The translations under genes and the position numbers were made by a program. From Prostheceraeus crozeri (Eukaryota; Platyhelminthes; Polycladida; Euryleptidae), in contig CAJQUW010010268.1 of the NCBI GenBank assembly GCA_907163375.1, forward strand, positions 182,793 to 246,792: a stretch of 64,000 nt of DNA, in the 5' to 3' direction. The notes under the pieces were generated by a model. It did not search any database. It was not told the DNA's origin and saw nothing but the letters and a program-made list of their open reading frames with translations. Positions 49,001 to 59,636 of the stretch are shown piece by piece; positions within the stretch are counted from its first letter, which is position 1, and every line of letters begins with the position of its first letter.

Positions 49001-50476
49001 TTATTCTACACCAGGTTTAACATGGCTAGCAGGATTAAAACATATTGGTGTTAAACTTAAACATTATAAAGAAAATACATATGATAAATTATTATTTTTT
49101 GAATCTGGAATTAGAGGTGGAGTTTCATCAGTTTTAGGTGATAGATATGTTAAATGTTATAATAAAAAAGTAAATCCTGATGATTATGGAATAATGAAAC
49201 CTTTATCTCCAGAAGAAAGCGATGAGTTTATAAAATTGTTTAATCAAAATATAGAAGGACTTATATCAAATGAAGTTAGTCAAGCAGCAGTTGATGAAAT
49301 CATGAGAGAAAACTATTTGTTATATTATGATTTTAATAGCTTATATGCTTCTTGTATGATACAAGAATTACCAACAGGTGAAATGACATGGTGTAATAAT
49401 ATTGATTATCAAAAAACACATGATGGAAATCGTAATTTTGGTTATATATATGAAGTTGATTTAGCATACCCTGATTATATAAAAGGCGCAACAAAATATT
49501 ATCCTTTCTGTCCCGAAAACAAAATTACCAATATAGAAGATTTTTCAGATTATCAAAAATCTATAATGCCTAAAAAATACAGACCAACAAAAAAACTTAT
49601 GTTAACACAAAGTAATAAAAGAAAGTATGTTGTTGAAGGAAGAATGCTAGATTGGTATTTAGATCATGGAATGATTCTTTTGAAAATTCACCGGAAACTA
49701 GTATATAGAAAATCTAGGTGGTTAAAAGATTATATAGAGTTCAATATTGAAAAACGTAAAATGGCTAAAAGAAATAAAGATGATTTTGGAAACGTATTCT
49801 TTAAATTAATGAATAATGCATTTTATGGCAATTTTATGCAAATTTAACAAGGAAACCTACATATAAAAGAACTACTAGATTTAGTGATAATCTATGTGCT
49901 GTACATTTACGTCGAATCAGCGTAAAACATGATAAGTTTAATTTTATTGGATTCACTATATTAGAATTAGCTAAACTATTTATGTATAAATTTATATATG
50001 ATTATTTAGCACCTGCTTATGGCAAAAACTATAAATTACACTATACAGATACCGATTCTGTTTTCTTAGAATTAACAATACCGTATAATTCTTCACTTGA
50101 TAAAGAAATAGATAAAATAAAAGATATTTTTCATCCTTCTGATTTATGTAAAGTAAAAGATGAACTAGAAGGAAATGAAGATTTCATAACAGAAGCTATA
50201 TTTTTAAAATCTAAATGTTATTGTTATAATACAACTAATGATATTAAAACACATAAAACATTAAAAGGAATTTCAAAGGCATCAGTGGCTAATCAAATAA
50301 CAATTCAAGATTATAAGAATGCATTATTTAATAATGAAATAAAAACAGCATATAATTATAGACTTAATTCAAAGAAACATAAAAAGTATTTAAAAGAGGA
50401 ACATAAATTAGCATTAGATCCATTTGATGATAAAAGAAAGATTTTGCCTGATGGAATAACAACTGAACCTTTTTAA
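46082..50476 (+). pseudogene. pPolB: Protein-primed DNA polymerase with zinc fingers and Endo VII-like motif (outer Polinton), broken
   Basis: Parts in order: an N-terminal C2H2 finger (FYCVLCEKKLQTKRSYQSHL); a long Gln/Asn-rich coiled-coil region; a second finger (CLQCMTSFRTKEDMNRHLEN); an exonuclease box (PFTIYCDFEAYN); a CFYCGKGF...VKDHDHLNGLYRDPAHNSCN stretch like the zinc-binding Endonuclease VII/HNH fold; LQIDVLILADLF; and polymerase motifs A (LLYYDFNSLYASCM), B (KLMNNAFYGNFM) and C (LHYTDTDSVFLEL). This is a different subfamily from the inner Polinton's polymerase. It carries a double-hairpin element in frame (48006-48030). About four breaks. Confidence 0.85.
48006..48030 (+). repeat. 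Double-hairpin element inside the outer polymerase gene
   Basis: GGGC-CAA-GCCC, TAG, AACC-TTC-GGTT. It has the same sequence type, in opposite orientation, as the one at 36114 in an unrelated gene of the inner Polinton. Confidence 0.9.
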
Positions 50477-50676
50477 TTTTCTAATTTCTAAGATAGACAA
50501 ATTTGATATCTATATATATAAAATAAAAATATAAAATTATATAAAATCATATAAAATAATATAAAATAATATAAAATAATATAAAATAATATAAAATAAT
50601 ATAATATAAAATTATAATATAATATAAAATAATATAATATAAAATTATAATATAATACAAAATTATAATATAAAAA
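50477..50676. repeat. ATATAAAATA microrepeat between polymerase and next gene (outer)
   Basis: About 15 copies of TATAAAATAA-type units. AT-only. The small open frame on its minus strand is low complexity. Confidence 0.8.
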
Positions 50677-51492
50677 ATGGATAAAATTAGAGCTGATAAT
50701 TTTAAAAGAATTAAACAATTAGAAGCGTTAATAAAAGAAAGAAATATTATGAAAGAAAATCATCTTCAGCATAGAATGAAAAAAGCTGGTATTCAATCTG
50801 ATATGTTTGAAAAAATGCAGCAAACCGAGCAAGTAAAAACTGATTTTGAAAAAACTATGAAACCATTTAAAACTCTTGAAAAAGAACTTGCAAATAATGA
50901 TAAACAAATTAATATAACAGATCCAGAACACAAAACTACATTAGATGACTATGGATTACTAGAATCAAACATTAATTAGAAATTACCAAAATCTATGCAA
51001 TTTGAACATACTATTTCATTTATAGATGGAAAAACAATACCTAGATTTTATCTCGGGCAAAAAGAAATATTTCCACAACCTTTTCGAGGTTTAATTTTTT
51101 TCACCAGATAAATCTCCTTTTAGTTCAGATAGAAATTTTGTTGATCTTTTAAGAGGAGCAGATTTAAATAATTATGCTGTAGAAGATCTCATAAAATATA
51201 AAGCTATGTCAGATAGAGTTAAAGCAGGAAAAACTCTTAAACGTTATAAACAATTAGAAAATTTATTATCAACGAGAGTAAAAGTAGGAAAAGGTTTAAA
51301 ACAGAAACAACTGTATTTTTACCAGATGATCCACAAGAATTACTAAATAGATTAAATATTTTAATATCTGCAATAAAAGAAGGACATAATTCTAGTTTCA
51401 ATGAAATTCATGCTATATTGAAAAGACTGTTAGAAAAGAAGATTCTAAATGAAGAGGATTATAAAAGTATAGCTGAAATATGTTGTTTCTAA
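50677..51492 (+). pseudogene. Conserved Polinton protein of unknown function (outer), broken
   Basis: Homologue of 42581-43408 but in the opposite orientation within its element. Start and end are the same (MDKIRADN; AEICCF-type end). About three breaks. Confidence 0.8.
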
Positions 51493-51637
51493 TTTTTATC
51501 TATGATTTTTTTATCTACGATTTTTTATTTATGATTTTTTTATCAACGATTTTTTATCTCTGATTTTTTTTATCTACGATTTTTTTTATAAAAAAATATT
51601 TCATAAATAAATATCTGCTTAAATTGTTTAGTTTAAA
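51493..51637. promoter_or_regulatory. 17-bp AT repeats before the penton gene (outer Polinton)
   Basis: Copies of TTTTTTATCTACGATTTT, the reverse-complement counterpart of the array at 42477-42580. The array has moved together with the penton gene in the inverted block. Confidence 0.55.
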
Positions 51638-52441
51638 ATGTCTTCGAGAGAATTATCATCCGTAGATTTTGACAAAATTAATAATCATTTAGAAAATTCA
51701 ACAGAGATTTTGGGTTCATCAAAATTTAGTACGACGTTAAAAATTATAACAACTACTTCATCACACACTTGTAATTTAGAACCCATTCTACATTTGGAAC
51801 AAAATAAAAATTATCAAATTGCATTGACTAGTTTCTCCACATTTAACACTATTCAAAACGTTATCAAAGATGTTAATGATCAATTTAGATATTCTACTGA
51901 TAAAGGCAAAACATGGAAAATACTAACTTTTCTTCCTGGTTCTTACGAAGTTGAATCAATATCAAATGAAATTAAGAGACATTTAGGTATACCATTTAAA
52001 GATAAGAAACAATTACATTTTGCAGTTGAACCGGCAGTCAATAAATTTTCTCTTACTTTAGACGAAAATCATCAAGTTGATTTTAATCATGATAGATCAT
52101 TGTCAAAGCTATTAGGATTTAATAAACAAACCTATAGTCAAGGTTATCATTTAGGTGAGAAGATTCCAAAAATAACTGAAATAAATTCAATTGTTGTACA
52201 TTGTGACATTATTGAAGGAGGATATATAAATGGTAAATTGTCAAATTTAATATTCAGTTTTCCAGCTTTTACTGTACCCATTGGTTATACATTAAATGTA
52301 ATTCCACAAACATTAATATATTTCCCTATTACAAGAAAAACTATTAACAACATTAACATTAGAATCACTGATGAGAAAGGACAAGAAATAAATTTTGGAG
52401 GTGAAGAGATTATGATAGATCTTTTGGTTCGGGAGGTTTAA
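51638..52441 (+). pseudogene. mCP: Penton / minor capsid protein (outer Polinton)
   Basis: 267 codons, nearly identical to the inner penton over the last 255 residues. The frame reads through, but it is part of a dead element. The N-terminal dozen residues differ (SSRELSSVDF against CSADL). Confidence 0.85.
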
Positions 52442-52510
52442 ACTCCCGTTCGAGAGGTTTAAACTCCCGTTCGAGAGGTTTAAACTCCCGATCGAGAGGT
52501 TTAAACTCCC
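52430..52510. repeat. Tandem hairpin repeats after the penton gene (outer)
   Basis: Four units of 20-21 bp of the form AACTCCCGTTCGAGAGGTTT at the end of the penton gene, related in place and partly in sequence to 41638-41700. Confidence 0.8.
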
Positions 52511-52614
52511 ACGCGAAGCTAGAGAAGTTTAATTTTCTTCTTCTTCTTATTATTATTATTCCTTCTTTAAAAACAAAAAATTAAATTAAAATAAAAAGAA
52601 TTTTTTTATTAAAA

Positions 52615-53380
52615 ATGAGTGAACTACCCCCATTAAATTAAAGAACTCAAATTTAATCATCATCCAAATTTATCTAATAAAGTTTTGTCAGTTATTTGCG
52701 GAAGATCAGGTTGTGGAAAAACATATCTATTATTTAAAATTTTAACGACTCCAAATTTTTTGGATTATAACAATCTTATAATTTATACAACAACAGCTGA
52801 ACAACCCGTCTATCAATTTTTAAAATATGGATTTGAAAATAATCTTAAAAAAAACAGCAATTGCTTCATTATTCAAAGAATATGAAAAATCTCAAGATGA
52901 AGAAGAAATAAGTTTGTGGTGTAAGAAGCAGCAAAAAATGATCAGTTAGTTGAATCTAATAAAAATAAACACATAAATATACAATTAATAGATGACAGTG
53001 GTGATATGAAAGATCCTAGTAAACTAGATAAAACAATGAAACATTGTGTAATTTTTGATGATTGCGTTAATGATAGAAATCAGTCAATTCAGAGAAATTA
53101 TTTCACAAGAGGTAGACACAATAACTGTAGTGTATTTTATTTAACACAAAGTATGTATTCATTAGATGGAAGTGTTATTAGAAAGAATGCAAATATATTT
53201 ATACTATTTGAAATAAATGCAAGAAACTTATGTGATTTGTTAAGAGATATGTGTATAAGAGATAAAGATGAATTTAAGCATTCGTGTAATAATGCTTGGT
53301 CAAAAGATTATGGCTTCATTACAATTAATATTGATAAAAAAATTCATGATAGAGTTATCGATCAATTGTTCTCTGACTAG
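52615..53380 (+). pseudogene. ATP: Genome-packaging ATPase (outer Polinton), broken
   Basis: Homologue of 40792-41559, with the P-loop (CGRSGCGKTYLL), Walker B (HCVIFDDCVND) and FTRGRHNNCSVFYLTQ regions readable. About three breaks. It follows the penton gene on the plus strand. Confidence 0.85.
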
Positions 53381-53416
53381 GCTTCGCCTCGAGGGGCTTC
53401 GCCCCGACTGAAAGTC
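53379..53416 (+). repeat. Triple hairpin directly at the ATPase stop (outer)
   Basis: AGGC-TTC-GCCT, GGGGC-TTC-GCCCC and GACT-GAA-AGTC follow each other, the first overlapping the stop codon. The loops are TTC or GAA as in the other hairpin elements. The inner copy has another repeat here. Confidence 0.85.
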
Positions 53417-53650
53417 GATAGAAGATTTGTTTACCGAGTGATAAAAAAATATACAAATACAGTATTATAATAATTTTTGTTATTATTATAAGCTTTAATT
53501 TTATCCATTTTTTAAAATATAATATTTGAATTTTGTGGTAACATTGGAATACAACAGAAACATTTTACTGAACAAATTATTTTTTTATTTCTTTGTTGTC
53601 TAACATCTTTTCGTTTAAAGTTTTCTCGTCTAAAGATTTGTTTAATAAAG
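53417..53650. other. Inversion scar: remnant of the unknown gene's start (outer)
   Basis: At about 53490-53600 the sequence matches the start and upstream region of the unknown gene as it stands in the inner Polinton (43395-43490; words AATTTTATCCAT and TTTGTGGTAACATTGGAATA). The gene itself has moved in inverted orientation to 50677. The remnant therefore marks the breakpoint of a three-gene inversion. Confidence 0.75.
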
Positions 53651-53677
53651 TTTTGTCTAATAAAGTTTTTAGTTCTT

Positions 53678-54331
53678 CTAAAAAAAATTATCATTTTCTT
53701 CATTAGAAATTTTAGCATCACTAGAAATTTTGCCATCCTTTTTATTTTTATCATTAACTTTTTCTGTCTGTGATTGAAATGATATTTGATTTACTTCATT
53801 AGCTATTTGATCAAATTTTTCAATCTCATCTAACGTAATAACATTATCATCACATACTCTTTGAAAGTAGTAATGTAGTTTATCATAGACTTCTTTAATA
53901 TGTAAATGCTTAGTTTTTAATGATTTTCGTTTCTTATTTATTAAAGATTTTTCTAGCATTGTAATAAGTGAAGTTGTAAAAACACCCGTACCTGTTAAAG
54001 CTGTAGCAACTACTGGAATTACTAAAACACCTGAAGATATAACAATTGTTAAAGCACCTAAACTTATTGTTAAGAATATGCCAATTCCTTGTGTTACATT
54101 CTTAACTTTAGTCCATCTCTTTCTTAATTTTTTATAATGCTCTAATCTTAATAATAATTGAGATTCCTTATCTTTCATATACCTTACTCTATCTTTGTGT
54201 TTTTCTTTGTTCATTTTTTCAATGTTAATCTTTTCAATGTCCATTAAAGTAGAACTACGTTCATATGATAACGAAGGATATATTCTTGCGGTTTCTTCCA
54301 TTCTTGTTTCTTCCACTTTTGTTTCTTCCAT
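53678..54331 (-). pseudogene. Membrane protein next to the right terminal repeat (outer)
   Basis: Homologue of 43530-44255 with the same two hydrophobic helices. At least one break towards the end. Its first codons lie in the terminal repeat. Confidence 0.75.
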
Positions 54332-54930
54332 TTTTAAAGAAATATTTTTAGTCACATAATTTTAGTTATCTCATATTTTAAAAACCTGAAAAATGAATTT
54401 AAAAGACATTTTTAAAAATACCATTTTTATGATTTTCGGTGTCCTAGAACGGTCATGATTTAAGAGAGAGAAAAAATGATCATAATCACAAATTTGAGAT
54501 TCTTAACTTTTATGATTTTCGATGTCCTAGAACGGACATGATTTTAAGGGTGAAAATTGTAATTCTCAAATTTGAGATTCTTAACTTTTCTGGTTTTTTC
54601 GGTGTCCTGGAACGGTCATGATTTTGGGAGTAAAAATTGTAATTCACAAATTTGAGATTTTGAAAAATCAAAGAAATTGGTATTTTTAAAAACGACATAA
54701 ATTCATGAATTTAGTCCTTTTTTCAGGTTTTAAAGACTTAAATACATGAATTTATGTCGTTTTAAAAATACCATTTTTGAAAAAATGGTACTTTTTAAAT
54801 GATCTAAATTCATGTATTTTAAGTCTTTAAAACCTGAAAAAAGGACTAAATTCATGAATTTATGTCGTTTTTAAAAATACCAATTTTTCTGATTTTGTCC
54901 TGGTCCTGGAACGGTCTTTTTCCCATTACT
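54267..54930 (-). repeat. Right terminal inverted repeat of the outer Polinton
   Basis: Inverted partner of 17479-18113, with the same internal palindrome (about 54680-54890). It ends at CCCATTACT, followed by the duplicated GACTGA. Confidence 0.9.
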
Positions 54931-54936
54931 GACTGA

Positions 54937-55433
54937 TTCTTTCCCAATGATTCAGTCGTTGGCAAGTGTATCTAAGTGAGAAGGCGTGCGATTTTTGTGC
55001 CATTATTGTGTAGCATGAATCTTAACTTCCATTGTGAAGGTTTTATTGTTATCAATTTCTATGCATGTACGAGTACATGATAGCAAAAACTGCTCTGAAC
55101 GAAGGTTCATTTTCAGATATTATCTATGCTTTTCAGGACGGGTACCATCGGTACTCGTAGCAGACATTGTTGCATTCTGAGCATAGAAATTGACAACAAC
55201 AAAACCTCTAGAATGGAGGTTGAGTTTCATTTAATACACAATAGTGGCATATAAATCGCATGCATTTTCACTTTGATACACTTGGCAACGGCTGAATCAT
55301 TGGGTAAGAATCAGTCACATGTGTAAATCTAAGCTTTTCACTGGTTCTTCATGCCCCAACTTAGTTACCCCGAACGCAAAGTGACCTTGAGTCCATTTCC
55401 ATTCTGTAAACTTAAGATAAACAATTTATTTCT
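54937..55433. repeat. Remainder of the foldback element split by the outer Polinton
   Basis: The left half, 54931-55075, matches the reverse complement of 55315-55170 (GACTGATTCTT.CCCAATGATT, GCCAAGTGTATC, TCAATTTCTATGC). The outer 120 bp match 17355-17478 in reverse. A short unmatched centre lies at about 55075-55170. Confidence 0.8.
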
Positions 55434-56663
55434 ATGATTCTGAGCGTGCACGGCCTTGAAATCACAGAAGGAAGAATGTAACGATATTTCACTTGCATGC
55501 ACGGATGACGAAAGCAGCAGTGCCAGCAAATCGCTTGCGCAAGAGCTATGGCAATTCATTCATTGTTCTTCTGTAAAACCGAAATAAAAAGTATGCTGCC
55601 TCTGAACCGTGATGAGGCCTTTTTCGAGTTGACAAATCGATGTGACCATAGAATGCCGGAACTCTGTAATAATGAAGAAGTAGGGCGGACATGGACATTG
55701 AAGTGAAGACATCTGCACCTAAACGGCACCTAAATGATGATGGCTTCCAGTGGTTAACAGTAGTGGTTATTCAACTCTCATGCAACGAAGGTGCACTTTC
55801 AGATATCTATGGTTTAGTTGACCAGTTACTTTGCCAAGAGGTAACTGATTTCATGGCGTTCACTGATTCCAGTCGATGGCGCACGCGCATTTGGACGCGT
55901 GCGACCGTATGTGCAGCAGTGTGTGCTTTAAGTGTCCGTCCACTAGTGAACCCGTGTGTATGCGCCTTAAGAGGTGAATGAAATTGATCCGGTGTGGCTT
56001 CGTACAATTCACAGATAGTTTCATCGCTTCTGTTTTTACAAGTTCGAGACTGTTAAAATGTGCAGGCCCTTACCTGGATAAAATCATGTATCGTTAACGC
56101 TTCAAGTCGTAAAAGAATGGAGCAAGAATTAAGTATTGCATTTGAAATACTGAGCTCTCATTGATGATAAAGGCCATATAAGAAGGACAGTCCCACAAGC
56201 AGTTTGATATAGGATATGCATGTGATCTTAATAATTAATTTAAAACATGTATATCAATATACTGTACATGTGTAATACATGCAATACAGGCTAACTAGGT
56301 GGAGTAATCTGTTTTATTCATGAAGAAGACCAATTTACTTTCTATTAGTGAGAGTAGGAATAGCTAAAACGAAAGACCAGACACCCATAAAAAAGGGTAC
56401 AGATTTTAAAAACTTGGGCTTTGGTCTTAGGTTTTTGACCCAAGTTTGTGAAAAAACTTGGCAGTCAAACCCAACCCAATTTTTGCCCAAATTTGTTAAC
56501 AGATGAAGAACTGAAGATCAAATTTATGCAACTGATCTGATTGTGTTGATAAATATTTCGATATTGGCTGTTTTGTCAGACGCAGTAAGAGTAGTGCAAA
56601 GCAATATCCTGCCTCTCGAAAACTAAGTCCACATGAAAAAAGAAAGTTGTGAAAATTACTTAC
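55434..56663. other. Intron sequence, no other gene supported
   Basis: GC-balanced in part (55690-55980), with open frames on both strands but no domain I recognise. On the astacin model this is intron. Confidence 0.4.
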
Positions 56664-56790
56664 CGTTGCATTCATACAATCGGTTGACCATTTGGGCATC
56701 CCGGAATGCCAAATGCCGCGATCTACCCATGAGATCAGTATATTGCTGGTCTAATGCTTCCATTGAAAGACTTCCAGGATTTGCCATGTC
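56664..56790 (-). CDS. Astacin metalloprotease, exon for the end of the catalytic domain
   Basis: In the sense direction AATTTTAG precedes the exon and GTAAGTAATT follows it. Forty-two codons plus one base encode DMANPGSLSMEALDQQYTDL and MGRSRHLAFRDAQMVNRLYE, then CN. The pattern G-x5-L-x2-x-D-x3-VN-x-LYxC is the end of the astacin domain, with its last disulphide Cys. It starts in phase 0, as required by the end of the exon at 59637-59901, and the joined length from the Met-turn to the last Cys is that of normal astacins. It ends in phase 1, as required by the exon at 5839-5999. Confidence 0.75.
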
Positions 56791-58237
56791 CTAAAATTAT
56801 TGACATTATCAAGAACACTTTCAGTTACATCTTACGCATCCGTAGTTACATCTACGGTCATTGCGTAGTTCTCTTAGCTACATATTGCAATATTTGCGGG
56901 AGAATATATTTTGCATGCAATACCACGAATTTCCACACCTCTTTCGAACACCAATTTCAAAAAAGTAGGTATGTTCTAAGAGGATGACATAAAAGAATAC
57001 AATAAAAGTTTCGAAACGAATTTCACGCCGGAATTTTGCTTCACTTTTGCCATTCATAGTTGAAATGTTTGCGAAAACTATCGAGAACACTCAAACAGAA
57101 AATCAGATATAAAATAAAATTTCTGATGGAAGCAAAAGAGCTGCATTCGACCTCAGTCAATCATTCAATGAGTCAAGATACCTCCAAATTGAAGCGATGA
57201 AGACTTCAATTTTTGCTGTACTCTATGTGTGTACGTCAATTAGTACAAACGATGCATATGTGCGAATATTGTTCTATAGAGCAAGATGCATTCTACGTTG
57301 CACAACTCTCTTACTCTCTTATACAAGCAATGAATCAATGATGTGAAAAATATCAGTTTTCTCTCCCGAGTAATTTAATGCCACTAAATAATTACGAATA
57401 AAAAATATGTACACAGCCTGTGTATATATTTTTTATTCGTAATTATTAGTCCATCACGCAGTTATTTCCATTTCATTTTTGTTTATTTCCGACTAACGTG
57501 ATGGGGACATGCAGATTTCTATGCAAGGATATCAAAAATGAATATTAATTGTTGATGCTTCCTATTCCCAATCGATCCATGTGACTATCGTAAAGACTTA
57601 AATGTCGCAAACATATTCCTTCAACAGAGACACAAGACACAGCATACTCAACTTATGTAATAAATGTTTATTCTGAAATATACAGAAAACGCAAAGCGAT
57701 GGTCGCAACGGCACTTACAAGCAAGCGTTGATAACACGTGTAACATATGCATACGCAACGTTTAACATCAGTAAAAAATACATGAGATACATACATCTAC
57801 AAATTTGCAGAGTGATCATGATGTACATCACCATCATAGACAAATTACATATCTACAAATTTTCAGTGTTATCATGATATACGGTACATCATATACCATA
57901 CACAAAATACGTGAGATCTATAGGGTCGATATTTACCAATTTGCAGAGTGATAATCAGGACATAGTAAAAGTTCACTGGATGGGAGTCCTCACAATGGAC
58001 CAAAGAATGTAAATGCTTACCATCTAATATAGAAAAAAATGTAACAAAATCATCTATACAAAATTTACACTTAATGATCAAGGTCACAATATAGACAAAT
58101 TCACTCGGATGAATGAGATGGAGACTCTTCTTGACCTTCATTATCATGAGAATCTTCACTATGGAATATAAGTATGTATGAAAATATACCATCAGGTATA
58201 AAAACACTTGTCAAATAATTTTATGCAAAATCACATA
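56791..58237. other. Intron of the astacin gene, with a hairpin repeat
   Basis: At 57389-57446 a 27-bp inverted repeat (TAATTACGAATAAAAAATAT and its complement) surrounds a short loop. No gene is supported here. Confidence 0.6.
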
Positions 58238-58489
58238 TTAGCAGTCACAGTAAGAGCAAAATTCACATAGATCAACTGATTTGAGTCTGTTCTTGATCTT
58301 CATGATGGTTGGAGCTTTCACCATTGAATCGTTCAATAAATTCCATATTTTGATGACACGGAAGAAAAACAGTCCACTGAGATAGTTCGAATTAACTTTT
58401 AAGACTGGTACAATCTGACAGCTGTTACGTGATTGACCTCGAGTAATTTGAGATGAAAGGTAGGTGGTGAAGAAAGAGTTGAGCGACAA
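58238..58489 (-). pseudogene. LINE reverse transcriptase, C-terminal fragment
   Basis: The minus-strand reading has TRGQSRNSCQIVPVLKVN and then FFFRVIKIWNLLNDSMVKAP and MKIKNRLKS. This is the typical end of ORF2 of Jockey/CR1/RTE-like LINEs (R-x-Y-x...SFFxRxxxxWNxLP...FKxxL). The fragment is 5' truncated and sits in the astacin intron, in the same direction as the gene. Confidence 0.7.
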
Positions 58490-59636
58490 GTCGAAATGAT
58501 TATAGTACAGTTTTACAGATTATAGTACAAGAAGTACAAGTCTAACAAAACAAGCCTACATTCTAGTGATTTTAATTTTAACAATTGCAATTTATGAGAG
58601 TAGCTGTTATAATTAATACCAGAGTTTACAAACGATGTGGAACGATGCGGAAACCATGCGGGTCAATTATGGATTAGAAAAAGCTACAAAGTGAATCCCA
58701 GGTTGCAGGCAACTATTACGTGCAGACCTTACGAAAGTACTGAACAAAATGGTGACAAATGGCATGAGAGCAATTTTGATTTAAATTCAATAACATTCTT
58801 CGACAATACGATAGACTCAAGTAGGAAGGTGGTTCCAAGCATTTATGACAACATAACAGAAAATTTCGGATATTACATTGGGTAGAACCGTGAGCTCTAA
58901 GTTTGAGAGGATGGACACATGTGACATTTGCACATTTAAATAAAGAAAAGAAGTGTTGAAAGAGGGGGTAGATCATCCAAACTATAGATCATTTTGTAAA
59001 CTAAAATCAAATCAAACATAACACAGTGCGTCTCTTAAGATTGTGGTTTCAAAGCGTTCGATCATGTGATCATTAAAAGGGATTCCAGAACGTCCACAAA
59101 CATTCTTCATTGGATATTTCTGAACCTTCTCTACAGTTTTGATATCCTGAATCATATAGCTCCTGACTGGTGCACGCGCAGCAGTCAACTAATGGGCTGA
59201 CATTTATATAGTTGATGCATTGCTGTGACAAGGTCAATGGTAATGTGCAGATGAATCCTTCCTGTGATCATAATAGGGCACTTTTGAAGGATTTTAACAT
59301 GTATTATTCAGGCGTTCCACAGAAATCCTACATATGGAAATCATCACATCAGCTAAAAATCCATTCCTAAAGGACACTTTATACAGTATTGATTCCCATT
59401 CATTTGCGACCACGCGGGATGCATTCCTGTCAATAATATTCATCGACCTGGTATTTGTGACGATTTCATTTCGATCATGCATTTGGAAAACTGGCTTTGA
59501 TTCCAAAATGACACATTTGTTTGACATACACATGTAACCCATGTAGCCAATTCACTGGTTTACTGCAGAGCATTTTGGAATCAAAAATCACAAATAACAT
59601 GCTGTCATAATTTTCAAGATCGTTAGTTAGCCTTAC
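58490..59636. other. Intron sequence, no other feature supported
   Basis: No recognisable domain, repeat or RNA gene. Confidence 0.5.

Larger units (their letters stand above)
17479..54930. mobile_element. Outer Polinton/Maverick, broken fossil, split by a second Polinton
   Basis: Both ends begin AGTAATGGGAAAAAGACCG (right end read in reverse complement), which gives the 5'-AG termini typical of Polintons. The direct duplication GACTGA lies at 17473-17478 and 54931-54936, the 6-bp size the family makes. Without the inner insertion it would be about 19.1 kb. Parts from left to right: terminal repeat, partial protease, protease, PLA2-integrase, small virion protein, capsid protein, small virion protein, fibre-like protein, zinc-finger protein, small protein, A32-like ATPase (interrupted by the inner element), degraded segment, small protein, protein-primed polymerase, unknown protein, penton, packaging ATPase, membrane protein, terminal repeat. 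It has roughly ten breaks spread over most genes, so it is dead, but many stretches remain close to the inner copy. It is older than the inner element by nesting. Confidence 0.95.

Noticed and set aside
50488-50718. Minus-strand Tyr/Phe/Ile-rich frame
   Set aside because: Low-complexity translation of the ATATAAAATA repeat.
17479-54930. A free virus, virophage or giant-virus contig
   Set aside because: Target duplications, terminal repeats and animal-type flanks with introns show integrated Polintons in a host chromosome.
55691-55981. GC-rich plus-strand frame of 96 codons
   Set aside because: No domain, no splice context, and frames are open on both strands; probably chance in a less AT-rich stretch.
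58637-58976. Overlapping frames on both strands in the astacin intron
   Set aside because: Neither has a domain, and the plus-strand frame lies opposite to the gene direction; not supportable as exons.
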